Shown here one piece after another: positions 1 through 5,979 of a stretch of 14,545 nt of DNA. The position numbers and the translations under genes were made by a program. The DNA is from Candidatus Parcubacteria bacterium (GTDB lineage Bacteria; Patescibacteriota; Patescibacteriia; Patescibacteriales; UBA12075): assembly GCA_023139655.1 (NCBI GenBank), contig JAGLNE010000011.1, positions 1 to 14,545 of the forward strand. Reading direction: 5' to 3'. The stretch's first letter is position 1, and every line of letters starts with the position of its first letter. Under the pieces are notes generated by a model that did not search any database, was not told where the DNA came from, and was given only the letters and a program-made list of their open reading frames with translations.

Positions 1-71
1 TGGCTAGAGGGAATCGAACCCTCATTACTGGAACCACAATCCAGTGTTCTAACCGTTGAACTATAGCCACC
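1..71 (-). tRNA. tRNA-His (GTG), 3' end cut by the window start
   Basis: Read on the minus strand, the sequence folds as a tRNA. The 5' acceptor strand GTGGCTA (70 to 64) pairs with TAGCCA at 6-1, and its last pair lies outside the window. The anticodon stem CTGGA/TCCAG encloses loop TTGTGGT with anticodon GTG (histidine). The T-arm is GAGGG-TTCGATT-CCCTC. An extra G at 71 fits the G-1 that is characteristic of tRNA-His. The discriminator and CCA region are not visible. Confidence 0.95.
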
Positions 72-117
72 ATAACTTCGGTAAAGCCAAAGAATACTTA
101 ATTTAAAATTTAATCGT

Positions 118-151
118 CCTACCCGCCTACAACCCTACTGCCTACAGCCTA
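118..151. repeat. Short tandem repeat, five CCTA(C) units at 7-8 bp period
   Basis: CCTAC occurs at 118, 126, 134 and 141, and CCTA at 148, so the spacing is 8, 8, 7 and 7 bp with variable filler bases between. The last unit overlaps the TAG stop codon of the methyltransferase gene (149-151, minus strand). It looks like a degenerate micro-repeat in the spacer between that gene and tRNA-His. No function can be read from it. Confidence 0.5.
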
Positions 152-688
152 ATACCGATAAAAAAACATCTTTCCTTCTTCGCCCAGGTCTATTACTTTT
201 TCTGCTTCTTTGCTAGGAAGCGGGAATTGGTAGCTTACTACCTGGGTGCCATCTCGCATTTCATGACCCAGCTTCTCTTCTAGCTTGTTCATCGTACTCA
301 CATTCAAATAGCAATAAACCACGTCCGCATCACTCAAATTAACTTTAAGAATATTCGCTCGGACAAACTTAATGCTGCCCTTGCCCACAGCGCTCTGCAG
401 CCGGCCAATCAACCAAGGGAAAAAGGAATATTCCACGCCAATTAATTCCAGCTTAGGGTATTGCTTACGAAGCATCCGGAGGAACCCGGCCCGGCCAGCG
501 CCCAGCTCATAAACCTTAGCACCTTCTTTGATCTTTAATTCGCTTAATAGGCGCCTAAGCGCTACTGACTTGGTGGCCAAAAACGGCGCATAGCCGCGAA
601 AGATCATGTTATAGGCCTGAACCAGAAAAAACTCAAAAAAGAACAAAAAGAGAATTAATGTAATTACTTGGATTATTACTCCAGTCAT
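149..688 (-). CDS. Membrane-anchored class I SAM-dependent methyltransferase, FAM173/aKMT-like
   Basis: Residues 5-24 form one hydrophobic helix, likely an N-terminal membrane anchor, so the catalytic domain would sit on the cytoplasmic face. Motif I is ELGAGRAG (61-68), the glycine-rich SAM-binding loop. An acidic residue ends strand 2 (GVEYS, about 84-88). The stretch VVYCYLNVSTMNKLEEKL (123-140) followed by GTQVVSYQFPLP (147-158) resembles the YL-x-KLEEKL and RVIACRFPFP regions of the FAM173/ATPSCKMT and archaeal aKMT protein-lysine methyltransferases. That resemblance is from memory, not a search. At 179 aa it is the usual size for that group. The gene sits alone between two tRNA genes on the same strand. 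The ATG at 688 has no clear Shine-Dalgarno sequence but gives a complete anchor. The fold is fairly certain; the substrate is unknown. Confidence 0.75.
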   Translation of the reverse strand: MTGVIIQVITLILFLFFFEFFLVQAYNMIFRGYAPFLATKSVALRRLLSELKIKEGAKVYELGAGRAGFLRMLRKQYPKLELIGVEYSFFPWLIGRLQSAVGKGSIKFVRANILKVNLSDADVVYCYLNVSTMNKLEEKLGHEMRDGTQVVSYQFPLPSKEAEKVIDLGEEGKMFFYRY

Positions 689-742
689 ATGTTTAAATTT
701 AAACTATTTTAAATGTAGTTTGAATTATGTAAAAAGTCAATG

Positions 743-814
743 TGCGCCCAGAGGGAATCGAACCCCCATGACCAGCTTAGAAGGCTGGTGTTCTATCCGT
801 TGAACTATGGGCGC
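743..814 (-). tRNA. tRNA-Arg (TCT)
   Basis: Minus-strand cloverleaf. The acceptor stem GCGCCCA (814-808) pairs with TGGGCGC (750-744), with discriminator A at 743. The anticodon stem CCAGC/GCTGG encloses loop CTTCTAA, anticodon TCT, reading AGA/AGG arginine codons. The T-arm contains GTTCGATTC. CCA is not encoded (the next bases are CAT), so the tail would be added after transcription. A second copy of its 5'-terminal 20 bases lies just beyond the 5' end, at 824-866. Confidence 0.95.
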
Positions 815-823
815 ATTGTAATG

Positions 824-866
824 TCCGTTGCCTGTCCTGAGCTTGCCGAAGGAAACTATGGGCGCA
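824..866. repeat. Duplicated tRNA-Arg 5' end interrupted by a 23-bp dispersed repeat unit
   Basis: TCCGTTGAACTATGGGCGCA at 796-815 (tRNA-Arg D-arm and 5' acceptor, read on plus) recurs with every base conserved but split: TCCGTTG at 824-830 and AACTATGGGCGCA at 854-866. The intervening 831-853 starts CCTGTCCTGAGC and continues CTTGCCGAAGG; a near-identical unit is at 941-963. The simplest reading is a short tandem duplication of the tRNA start into which the repeat unit was inserted. Confidence 0.7.
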
Positions 867-940
867 AAACAAACAAATCCGCCAACTAACTTTTGGACGG
901 AATTAAACTTATCCGCGTAATATCTGCGTAGTAATCCGCG

Positions 941-963
941 CCTGTCCTGAGCTTGTCGAAGGG
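941..963. repeat. Second copy of the CCTGTCCTGAGCTTG repeat unit
   Basis: Positions 941-961 match 831-851 at 20 of 21 bases (one C/T change, GCCGAA versus GTCGAA). The unit resembles a short dispersed repeat (CTTCGACAAGCTCAGGACAGG type) that I know from many unrelated bacterial genomes. It is preceded by an imperfect 11-12 bp tandem of TCCGCGTA-like units (911-940) and followed by AATCAGCGG, so it also appears embedded in other repeated DNA. No coding frame here is credible. Confidence 0.65.
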
Positions 964-1095
964 TACAATCAGCGGAAAAATAGTTTATAAACAAGCTAAA
1001 TATACTAGTCTGCATTAACGATTTATAAGCACAAAATATCCTTTCAAGTCATAATTTACCAAAAATTAGCCAAAATGTCAAGTTTAGGGCTAGAC

Positions 1096-1124
1096 TTGCT
1101 TTTGTTGCCTATTTGTGCTATTCT
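1096..1124 (+). promoter_or_regulatory. Probable sigma70-type promoter for rpsO
   Basis: A -35 element TTGCTT (1096-1101), a 17-bp spacer and a -10 element TATTCT (1119-1124) predict a start near 1131 and a leader of about 84 nt. The leader contains an inverted repeat TACCGT (1175-1180) / GCGGTA (1187-1192) with a 6-nt loop, just upstream of the AAGGA Shine-Dalgarno sequence (1201-1205 region). S15 autoregulates through leader RNA structure in several bacteria, so this hairpin is a candidate regulatory element (inference). Confidence 0.55.
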
Positions 1125-1214
1125 AAGCTTGCATAAATAAACTATCTAAATAAATAATATTACCTTTTCTTGGTTACCGTTTGCTAGCGGTATCTCGGAT
1201 AAGGACAAAAACTG

Positions 1215-1583
1215 ATGTTAGACAAAAAAGCAAAAACTAGAATTATTAACAAATTTAAGGTTCATGACACGGATACAGGCTCAACCTCAGTCCAGGTCGC
1301 GATCTTGACCGAAGAGATCAAGCAGCTCTCAGACCATTTAAAAGACCATAAACAGGACCATTCTTCACGCCGCGGTCTCTTAAAAAAAGTAAGTGAACGA
1401 CGCCGCTTGCTAAAGTATTTACAAAAAGAAGACGAAAAGAAATTCCAGGAAATCGCCAAAAAGCTTAAATTAAAAATCGCCAAAAAAATGATCGCCGATG
1501 AAGATGAGAAAAGGCGCATTCAAGCCGAACTTGAGGCCAAGATTGCCGAAAGAGAAGCCGCTAAACTAGAAAACGGTAAATAA
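1215..1583 (+). CDS. rpsO: 30S ribosomal protein S15 with a C-terminal extension
   Basis: S15 is a primary 16S rRNA-binding protein of the small-subunit platform and an early assembly factor. Residues 1-88 carry the family pattern: HDTDTGSTSVQVAILTEEI, then LSDHLKDHKQDHSSRRGL, then KVSERRRLLKYLQKED. The usual length is 88-89 aa. Here about 33 extra residues, rich in Lys, Glu, Ala and Arg, continue as a predicted charged helix (roughly 90-122). The start ATG is preceded by AAGGA at good spacing, one of the few clear Shine-Dalgarno sequences in this window. It is first in a co-directional series rpsO / NYN gene / pnp; rpsO-pnp linkage is conserved in bacteria. Identification of the core is secure. 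Confidence 0.97.
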   Translation: MLDKKAKTRIINKFKVHDTDTGSTSVQVAILTEEIKQLSDHLKDHKQDHSSRRGLLKKVSERRRLLKYLQKEDEKKFQEIAKKLKLKIAKKMIADEDEKRRIQAELEAKIAEREAAKLENGK

Positions 1584-1607
1584 ATTATTAACTATTCGCA
1601 TGCTTGC

Positions 1608-1707
1608 CCTTCCGTAGCTTTAGCGTAGGAGGGTGCCCTCCCGAGTCCTTGGGATAGCGCGCATATACCTAATTATTATTCGCATGTGCCCCATTCGCGT
1701 CTGGGGC
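1608..1707. repeat. Palindrome-rich spacer between rpsO and the NYN gene
   Basis: Several short inverted repeats are packed here. Positions 1608-1633 (CCTTCCGTAGCTTTAGCGTA and following AGGAGG) have imperfect complementary ends and resemble a CTACG-AAGGAGG dispersed palindrome seen in other genomes. GGAGGG/CCCTCC with a 2-nt loop follows immediately. GCCCC (1688-1692) pairs with GGGGC (1703-1707). ATTCGCATG occurs twice, around 1594 and 1678. None is followed by a T-run, so I do not call a terminator; they may attenuate or stabilise the rpsO transcript. Confidence 0.5.
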
Positions 1708-1726
1708 TTTGCCGAAGGCAAATAAC

Positions 1727-2224
1727 ATGATTAAACACAAAGATCAGCGAGTGGGCGTCTTGGTAGATGTATCCAACATGTACCACTCAGCGAAAAATTT
1801 ATATAGAAAACGGGTAAACTTTAAAGAAGTTTTAAAGTCAGCCGTAGCCGGACGAAGGCTTATCAGGGCCACGGCCTATGTTATCCATACCGAGTCTGAG
1901 GAAGAAACTCCGTTTTTTGAAGCACTTTCCCAGCAAGGCTTTGAGGTTAAAATGAAAGACCTACAAATCTTTGCCGGCGGCGCTAAAAAAGCCGACTGGG
2001 ATGTAGGGATCGCTATTGACGCGATCAAGTTGGCCGGGAAGGTAGACGTAATCGTAATTGTCTCCGGTGACGGCGATTATTTACCATTGGTAAATTATTT
2101 ACAAAACACTACCGGCTGTTTGGTGGAAGTAATCGGCTTTCGGCAAACCACCTCATCCAAGCTGATTGAAGAATCAGATGATTTTGTAAATTTAAGCGAA
2201 AACAAAAAATACCTTTTACGATAA
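1727..2224 (+). CDS. NYN-domain (LabA/DUF88-like) putative ribonuclease
   Basis: NYN domains are PIN-like metal-dependent nuclease folds acting on RNA. The acidic set expected for the fold is visible: D14 in VGVLVDVSNMY, D90 and D92 in ADWDVGIAIDA, and D115/D117 in IVSGDGDYLPLV. The DWDVGIAIDA and SGDGDY motifs are typical of the LabA/DUF88 branch. The protein is a single domain of 165 aa. I choose the ATG at 1727, with AAGG 8 nt upstream, rather than an upstream TTG at 1709 because the latter lies inside a perfect hairpin (TTTGCC-GAA-GGCAAA, 1708-1722) and would add only six residues before the domain. Its place between rpsO and pnp suggests a role in RNA turnover (inference). Substrate unknown. 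Confidence 0.85.
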   Translation: MIKHKDQRVGVLVDVSNMYHSAKNLYRKRVNFKEVLKSAVAGRRLIRATAYVIHTESEEETPFFEALSQQGFEVKMKDLQIFAGGAKKADWDVGIAIDAIKLAGKVDVIVIVSGDGDYLPLVNYLQNTTGCLVEVIGFRQTTSSKLIEESDDFVNLSENKKYLLR

Positions 2225-2294
2225 GTAAAATATTTATAAATTATATTAATTAATCTTTGGTCGTTAGATAGAGAGAACGTTTGGAAACAGTCTA

Positions 2295-4589
2295 ATGTTC
2301 TTTAATCTGGCGGCCAAGACAAAAACTATGAAGAAAAACGAACAAATTTTTTCGACTGAGTGGCTTGGCCGCACACTCACGATTAAAACCGGCCTTTTGG
2401 CTGCGCAAGCAGACGCGGCAATAACCCTACAATACGGTGACACCGTGGTTTTAGCGACTGTAGTTGAATCGCAAACTGAACGCGAAGGAATTGATTATTT
2501 CCCACTAATGGTTGACCTTGAAGAAAAGCTATATGCCGCCGGCATTATTAAGGGTTCACGCTGGATCAAGCGTGAAGGACGCCCGACTGACGAGGGAATC
2601 CTAAGCGGACGCATGATTGACCGTTCAATTCGCCCGCTTTTTTCCGGTGATTCCAGAAAAGACGTACAGGTCATATTGACCGTACTGTCAGCCGACAAAG
2701 AAAACGATCATGATATCGTTGCTTTAGTAGCCGCCTCTGCGGCTCTTTCTATTTCCGGAGTTAAGTGGGACGGCCCGATTGGCGGTATCCGAGTGGGGCG
2801 GGTTGATAATCAACTGGTTTTTAATCCTACCTATGTTGAGCGGGAAAAAAGCGACCTGGATCTAATTGTAGCCGGAACAAAAGAAAAGGCTATTATGATC
2901 GAAGCTGGGGCTAGCGAGGTTAAAGAAGATGATATGTACGAAGCGATTGTTGCCGGACAAAAGAAATTACAGGGAGCGGTTAAACTGATTGAAAAACTAA
3001 TAAGCGAAGTTAAACCAAAAGAAAAAGGGAATAAGGAAGAAATAAAATCAAATGAAGAAATTGAAGCCGAAAAAGAACTGGAAGCAATCAAAGACCAGGC
3101 AATTGCTTGGCTTAAAGATAATGTTAATAAAACTCTTTTTGATAAAAGCTATTATACAAAAGGCGAACGCAAATTGGCAGTTAAAGCAATCAAAGAAGGG
3201 CTGAATGAATTTTTATTCAAACAAAATATAAGTAAAGAGCATCGGAAATGGGCAATTAACAAAACAGTTGAAACAGCGGTGGACAGTGAAGTAACCCGCG
3301 AAATTATAGAAAATGAACGCCGGGTAGACGGCCGCAAGTTAACCGAGATCCGCGACCTTAGCTCAGACGTGGCGCTTCTGCCCCGCACTCATGGGGCCGG
3401 ACTTTTTTCCCGCGGTGAGACCCAAATCCTCTCAATCGTAACTCTTGGTGCCCCCGGCCTGGCTCAAACCCTGGAAGGTATTGAAGGTACCGGCACCAAA
3501 AGTTTTATGCACCACTATAACTTCCCGCCATTTTCGGTCGGTGAAGCCCGCTTTATGCGCGGGCCGGGCCGTCGGGATATCGGGCACGGAGCCTTGGCGG
3601 AAAAAGCGCTTGAACCGGTTATCCCAAGCCAAGATGAATTCCCCTATACCATCCGCGTAGTAAGCGAAACTATGGGCTCAAACGGCTCTTCATCTATGGG
3701 CTCCACTTGCGCCTCGGCCTTATCACTAATGGATGCCGGCGTACCGATCAAAAAACCGGTAGCCGGTGTAGCCATCGGCCTGGCCAGTAATGAGGATATG
3801 AGCAAATGGAAAGTGTTAACCGACATCCAGGACCTGGAAGACGGTAAAGGTGGTATGGACTTTAAGGTAACCGGTACTATCGACGGTATTACCGCCATCC
3901 AGCTGGATACCAAAACCGACGGCCTTGTCCCGGAAATAATCAAACAAGCTTTAGTGCAGGCAAAGGACGGCCGCGTTGAAATACTTAAAGTAATGGCTGC
4001 CGCGATCCCAGAACCACGCAAAGAGCTTTCGCCTTATGCCCCGCGAGTTGAAACCTTTAAAATTGATCCGGAAAAGATCCGCGATGTTATTGGCCAGGGC
4101 GGCAAGGTTATTAATAAAATAATTGAAGAGTGCGAGGTTGAAATTGATATTGAAGATGACGGCCGGGTATTTGTTACCAGCGTCAGTCCGGAAGGAATGC
4201 AAAAAGCGCTTAAATGGATAAAGGATTTAACCCGCGAAATAACCGCCGGTGAGATATTTACCGGCACGGTTGTTCGTATGCTGGATATTGGGGCCTTTAT
4301 TGAGGTCCTGCCTGGACGCGACGGTATGGCCCATGTAAGCGAACTAGCGCCTTACCGCGTTGGCAAGCCAGCCGACTTCCTTGAGGTCGGGGACAAAGTT
4401 ACGGTCCGTGTGAAAGAAATAGACGACCAAGGACGGGTTAACCTAAGCTTGAAAGGATTAAAAGAAAATGAAGCGCTTTGGGTAAATGAAAAAGGCAAAG
4501 ATACTGGTGGCGGTTTTGGCGCCGGACGCAGCCGCTTTAACGACCGCGGCCCCAGAAAACCCTTTAACAATCGCGGCCCACGAAGATAA
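2295..4589 (+). CDS. pnp: Polyribonucleotide nucleotidyltransferase (PNPase)
   Basis: PNPase degrades RNA 3' to 5' by phosphorolysis as a trimer and can act in reverse as a polymerase. Domain order: first RNase PH domain (about 20-230), helical linker with a Lys/Glu-rich stretch (about 245-275), second RNase PH domain (about 345-560), KH domain with the IGQGGK loop (about 600), S1 domain (about 648-720), and a Gly/Arg/Asn-rich tail ending NNRGPRR. D516 and D522 align with the E. coli metal-binding aspartates D486 and D492; the aspartate between them (E. coli D490) is G520 here, in LEDGKGGMDF. The first ATG (2295) has only GGA 9 nt upstream. A second in-frame ATG at 2328 (MKKNEQIFSTEWLG) lies nearer the usual family start, giving 753 aa, so the start is uncertain. 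A strong terminator follows. Confidence 0.97.
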   Translation: MFFNLAAKTKTMKKNEQIFSTEWLGRTLTIKTGLLAAQADAAITLQYGDTVVLATVVESQTEREGIDYFPLMVDLEEKLYAAGIIKGSRWIKREGRPTDEGILSGRMIDRSIRPLFSGDSRKDVQVILTVLSADKENDHDIVALVAASAALSISGVKWDGPIGGIRVGRVDNQLVFNPTYVEREKSDLDLIVAGTKEKAIMIEAGASEVKEDDMYEAIVAGQKKLQGAVKLIEKLISEVKPKEKGNKEEIKSNEEIEAEKELEAIKDQAIAWLKDNVNKTLFDKSYYTKGERKLAVKAIKEGLNEFLFKQNISKEHRKWAINKTVETAVDSEVTREIIENERRVDGRKLTEIRDLSSDVALLPRTHGAGLFSRGETQILSIVTLGAPGLAQTLEGIEGTGTKSFMHHYNFPPFSVGEARFMRGPGRRDIGHGALAEKALEPVIPSQDEFPYTIRVVSETMGSNGSSSMGSTCASALSLMDAGVPIKKPVAGVAIGLASNEDMSKWKVLTDIQDLEDGKGGMDFKVTGTIDGITAIQLDTKTDGLVPEIIKQALVQAKDGRVEILKVMAAAIPEPRKELSPYAPRVETFKIDPEKIRDVIGQGGKVINKIIEECEVEIDIEDDGRVFVTSVSPEGMQKALKWIKDLTREITAGEIFTGTVVRMLDIGAFIEVLPGRDGMAHVSELAPYRVGKPADFLEVGDKVTVRVKEIDDQGRVNLSLKGLKENEALWVNEKGKDTGGGFGAGRSRFNDRGPRKPFNNRGPRR

Positions 4590-4611
4590 AAATACAACTT
4601 AAAATATCCCT

Positions 4612-4647
4612 GACACCGGGTGTCCCAAGGACACCCGGTGTCTTTTT
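4612..4647 (+). terminator. Rho-independent terminator of pnp
   Basis: A perfect 14-bp stem, GACACCGGGTGTCC (4612-4625) / GGACACCCGGTGTC (4629-4642), with loop CAA, is followed by five T. It ends the rpsO-pnp block. It shares its 31-nt layout with hairpins at 5726 and 10011. Confidence 0.93.
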
Positions 4648-4662
4648 GTATAGCCGTTTTTC

Positions 4663-4671
4663 TGCTATAAT
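4663..4671 (+). promoter_or_regulatory. Extended -10 promoter for the GH130 gene, likely leaderless transcript
   Basis: TGCTATAAT (4663-4671) is a perfect extended -10 (TGnTATAAT). A weak TTGTAT at 4646-4651 has only a 14-bp spacing, consistent with an extended -10 promoter that does not need a -35. Transcription would start about 4678, a few bases before the ATG at 4681, leaving no room for a Shine-Dalgarno sequence. Confidence 0.6.
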
Positions 4672-4680
4672 TAAAGCAAT

Positions 4681-5727
4681 ATGAAAAAAATAATATTTAC
4701 TCGTTCCAACAAAAACCCAATTTTAAAACCCACCAAAAACAAGTGGGAAAATTTTAAATTGTATAACCCGGGGGTTGTTTATCATAATAAAAAATATCAT
4801 CTATTCTATAGGGCAGTCGGAAAAACCATAAACTGGCAATCAGTCATTGGCTACGCCGTTTCCAGTGACGGAGTTAATTTTAAACGACAAAAAACTCCTT
4901 TGCTTGTCCCCTCAAACAAATTTGAAAAACGCGGCTTGGAAGATCCGAGGATTACCAAAATTGATAATACTTTTTATATGGCCTACGCCGCCTATGACGG
5001 CATCACGCCACGGCTAAGTATTGCCACTTCAAAAAATCTACGAAGCTGGAAAAAACATGGTTCAGCGTTAAAAAATTTTAGATTTGAAAAGGCTGGCGGT
5101 GTTTTTATAAGCTGGAAAAAAGGTAAGCCTTATATAAAACCGCAGACCAGGGAATGGTCAAAGTCTGGGGCGATCTTTCCGGGAAAAATCAACAATACTT
5201 ATTGGATGCTTTTTGGCGAATATCGAATCTGGATGGCCACGTCCAAAGATGGTATTAAGTGGAAAGCCTGCCAAAAACCGTTTTTAGCTCCCAGACGAAG
5301 CAATTTTTTTGATAACACCTATGTTGAAGCCGGACCTCCGCCAATAAAAACAAATAAAGGCTGGTTGGTTATTTACCATGGTATTGATAAAAATATGTTT
5401 TATCGCTTGGGCTGCCTTTTGCTTGACCTTAAAAACCCTAATAAAATTATTTTCCGTAGTAAAAATCACATATTTGGTCCTAAGAAAAAATACGAACTCT
5501 CAGGAGCAGTAGATATAATGCCTGGTGGGCTTAATAAATTGCAAACAATCAAAGAACAGGATCTGAAAAATTATCTTAAACAAATGGAAAAAACCGGAAA
5601 CATGCCAAGGGTTACTTTCTGCTGCGGCGCAGTTCTAAAGAATAATAAGCTCCATATCTATTACGGCGCCGGCGATTCGGTTATTTGCACTGCCACGGCT
5701 AAGCTAGGCGATATTTTACATGATTGA
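4681..5727 (+). CDS. Glycoside hydrolase family 130 protein (mannoside phosphorylase or beta-mannosidase)
   Basis: GH130 enzymes are five-bladed beta-propellers that cleave beta-mannosides, most by phosphorolysis giving mannose-1-phosphate, some by hydrolysis. Family patterns in order: NPGVVYHNKKYHLFYRAVG (about 29-47), GLEDPRI (85-91, where D88 is the expected proton donor), YMAYAAYDG (about 100-108), SGAIFPGKINNTYWMLFGE, VEAGPPPIKTNKGWLVIYHG, and terminal IYYGAGDSVICTATAKL. The 348-aa length is normal for the family. There is no signal peptide, so it is cytoplasmic. Whether the phosphate-binding residues of true phosphorylases are all present cannot be settled by eye. The next gene is a hexose-1-phosphate nucleotidylyltransferase-like protein, which favours a phosphorylase role (inference). 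It has its own promoter and probably a leaderless mRNA. Confidence 0.88.
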   Translation: MKKIIFTRSNKNPILKPTKNKWENFKLYNPGVVYHNKKYHLFYRAVGKTINWQSVIGYAVSSDGVNFKRQKTPLLVPSNKFEKRGLEDPRITKIDNTFYMAYAAYDGITPRLSIATSKNLRSWKKHGSALKNFRFEKAGGVFISWKKGKPYIKPQTREWSKSGAIFPGKINNTYWMLFGEYRIWMATSKDGIKWKACQKPFLAPRRSNFFDNTYVEAGPPPIKTNKGWLVIYHGIDKNMFYRLGCLLLDLKNPNKIIFRSKNHIFGPKKKYELSGAVDIMPGGLNKLQTIKEQDLKNYLKQMEKTGNMPRVTFCCGAVLKNNKLHIYYGAGDSVICTATAKLGDILHD

Positions 5728-5756
5728 CACTCAGTGTCCGTGGGGCACTAAGTGTC
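5726..5756 (+). repeat. 31-nt hairpin of the GACAC...GTGTC family after GH130
   Basis: GACACTCAGTG (5726-5736) pairs with CACTAAGTGTC (5746-5756) with one C/A mismatch and a 9-nt loop. It is the same length and layout as the terminators at 4612 and 10011 but has lost the T-run (TATAAAAC follows), so termination would be weak. Its first base overlaps the second-last base of the GH130 gene. Confidence 0.6.
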
Positions 5757-5778
5757 TATAAAACTACGAAAATATAAG

Positions 5779-5808
5779 TTGACAAACCACCCTTAAATCA
5801 ACTATAGT
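5779..5808 (+). promoter_or_regulatory. Promoter-like TTGACA / TATAGT pair
   Basis: A consensus -35 TTGACA (5779-5784), 18-bp spacer and TATAGT (5803-5808) predict a start near 5815. That falls at the beginning of the inverted repeat ACCGGC/GCCGGT (5812-5833), so either a very short RNA is made or the inverted repeat works as an operator over the start site. Confidence 0.4.
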
Positions 5809-5811
5809 AAT

Positions 5812-5838
5812 ACCGGCTTTATAGAATGCCGGTCTTTT
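5812..5838 (+). terminator. Small hairpin with short T-run
   Basis: ACCGGC (5812-5817) pairs with GCCGGT (5828-5833) around a 10-nt loop and is followed by CTTTT. This could terminate read-through from the GH130 gene after the weak hairpin at 5726. The 6-bp stem and short T-run make it moderate at best. Confidence 0.5.
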
Positions 5839-5846
5839 GTTATAAT
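5838..5846 (+). promoter_or_regulatory. Extended -10 promoter upstream of the GalT-like gene
   Basis: TGTTATAAT (5838-5846) is a second perfect extended -10, like the one before the GH130 gene. The predicted start near 5853 gives a leader of about 127 nt that would contain the whole palindromic element at 5866-5939 as a hairpin ahead of the start codon. Confidence 0.5.
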
Positions 5847-5865
5847 TACTTATATACTGTTATAT

Positions 5866-5939
5866 TGTCATTCTGAGCCGAAGGCGAAGAATCCCGAGAA
5901 TAAACACGAGATCCTTCGGGCTTTGCCCTCAGGATGACA
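5866..5939. repeat. MITE-like palindromic element, copy 1
   Basis: The ends TGTCATTCTGAG and CTCAGGATGACA are inverted repeats (11 of 12). Internally GAAGAATCCCG and ATCCTTCGGG continue the complementarity. Near-identical elements lie at 6938-7014 and, inverted, at 11287-11356. All are in spacers, which fits a non-autonomous mobile or REP-type element. Confidence 0.8.
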
Positions 5940-5979
5940 TACTATTCTTTATACTTTTTACTTTTTAACAACTATACAT

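Noticed and set aside
737..1015. Minus-strand open frame of 92 codons
   Set aside because: It runs across the whole tRNA-Arg and both repeat units; its protein has no recognisable domain and is a by-product of the repeats.
813..1018. CRISPR or att-site interpretation of the repeats beside tRNA-Arg
   Set aside because: Only two repeat units, unequal spacing, no spacers and no integrase. The duplicated part is the tRNA 5' end, whereas integrases usually use the 3' end.
1709..1726. TTG start for the NYN gene
   Set aside because: The TTG lies inside a perfect 6-bp hairpin, and the ATG at 1727 has an AAGG at proper distance and starts just before the domain.
3831..3863. Loss of PNPase catalytic activity
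   Set aside because: Only the non-essential middle aspartate is changed; D516 and D522, equivalent to the metal ligands, remain, and all five domains are intact.
3644..4021. Minus-strand open frame of 125 codons inside pnp
   Set aside because: Antisense to the conserved second RNase PH domain; composition is Ser/Ile-rich as expected for a shadow frame.
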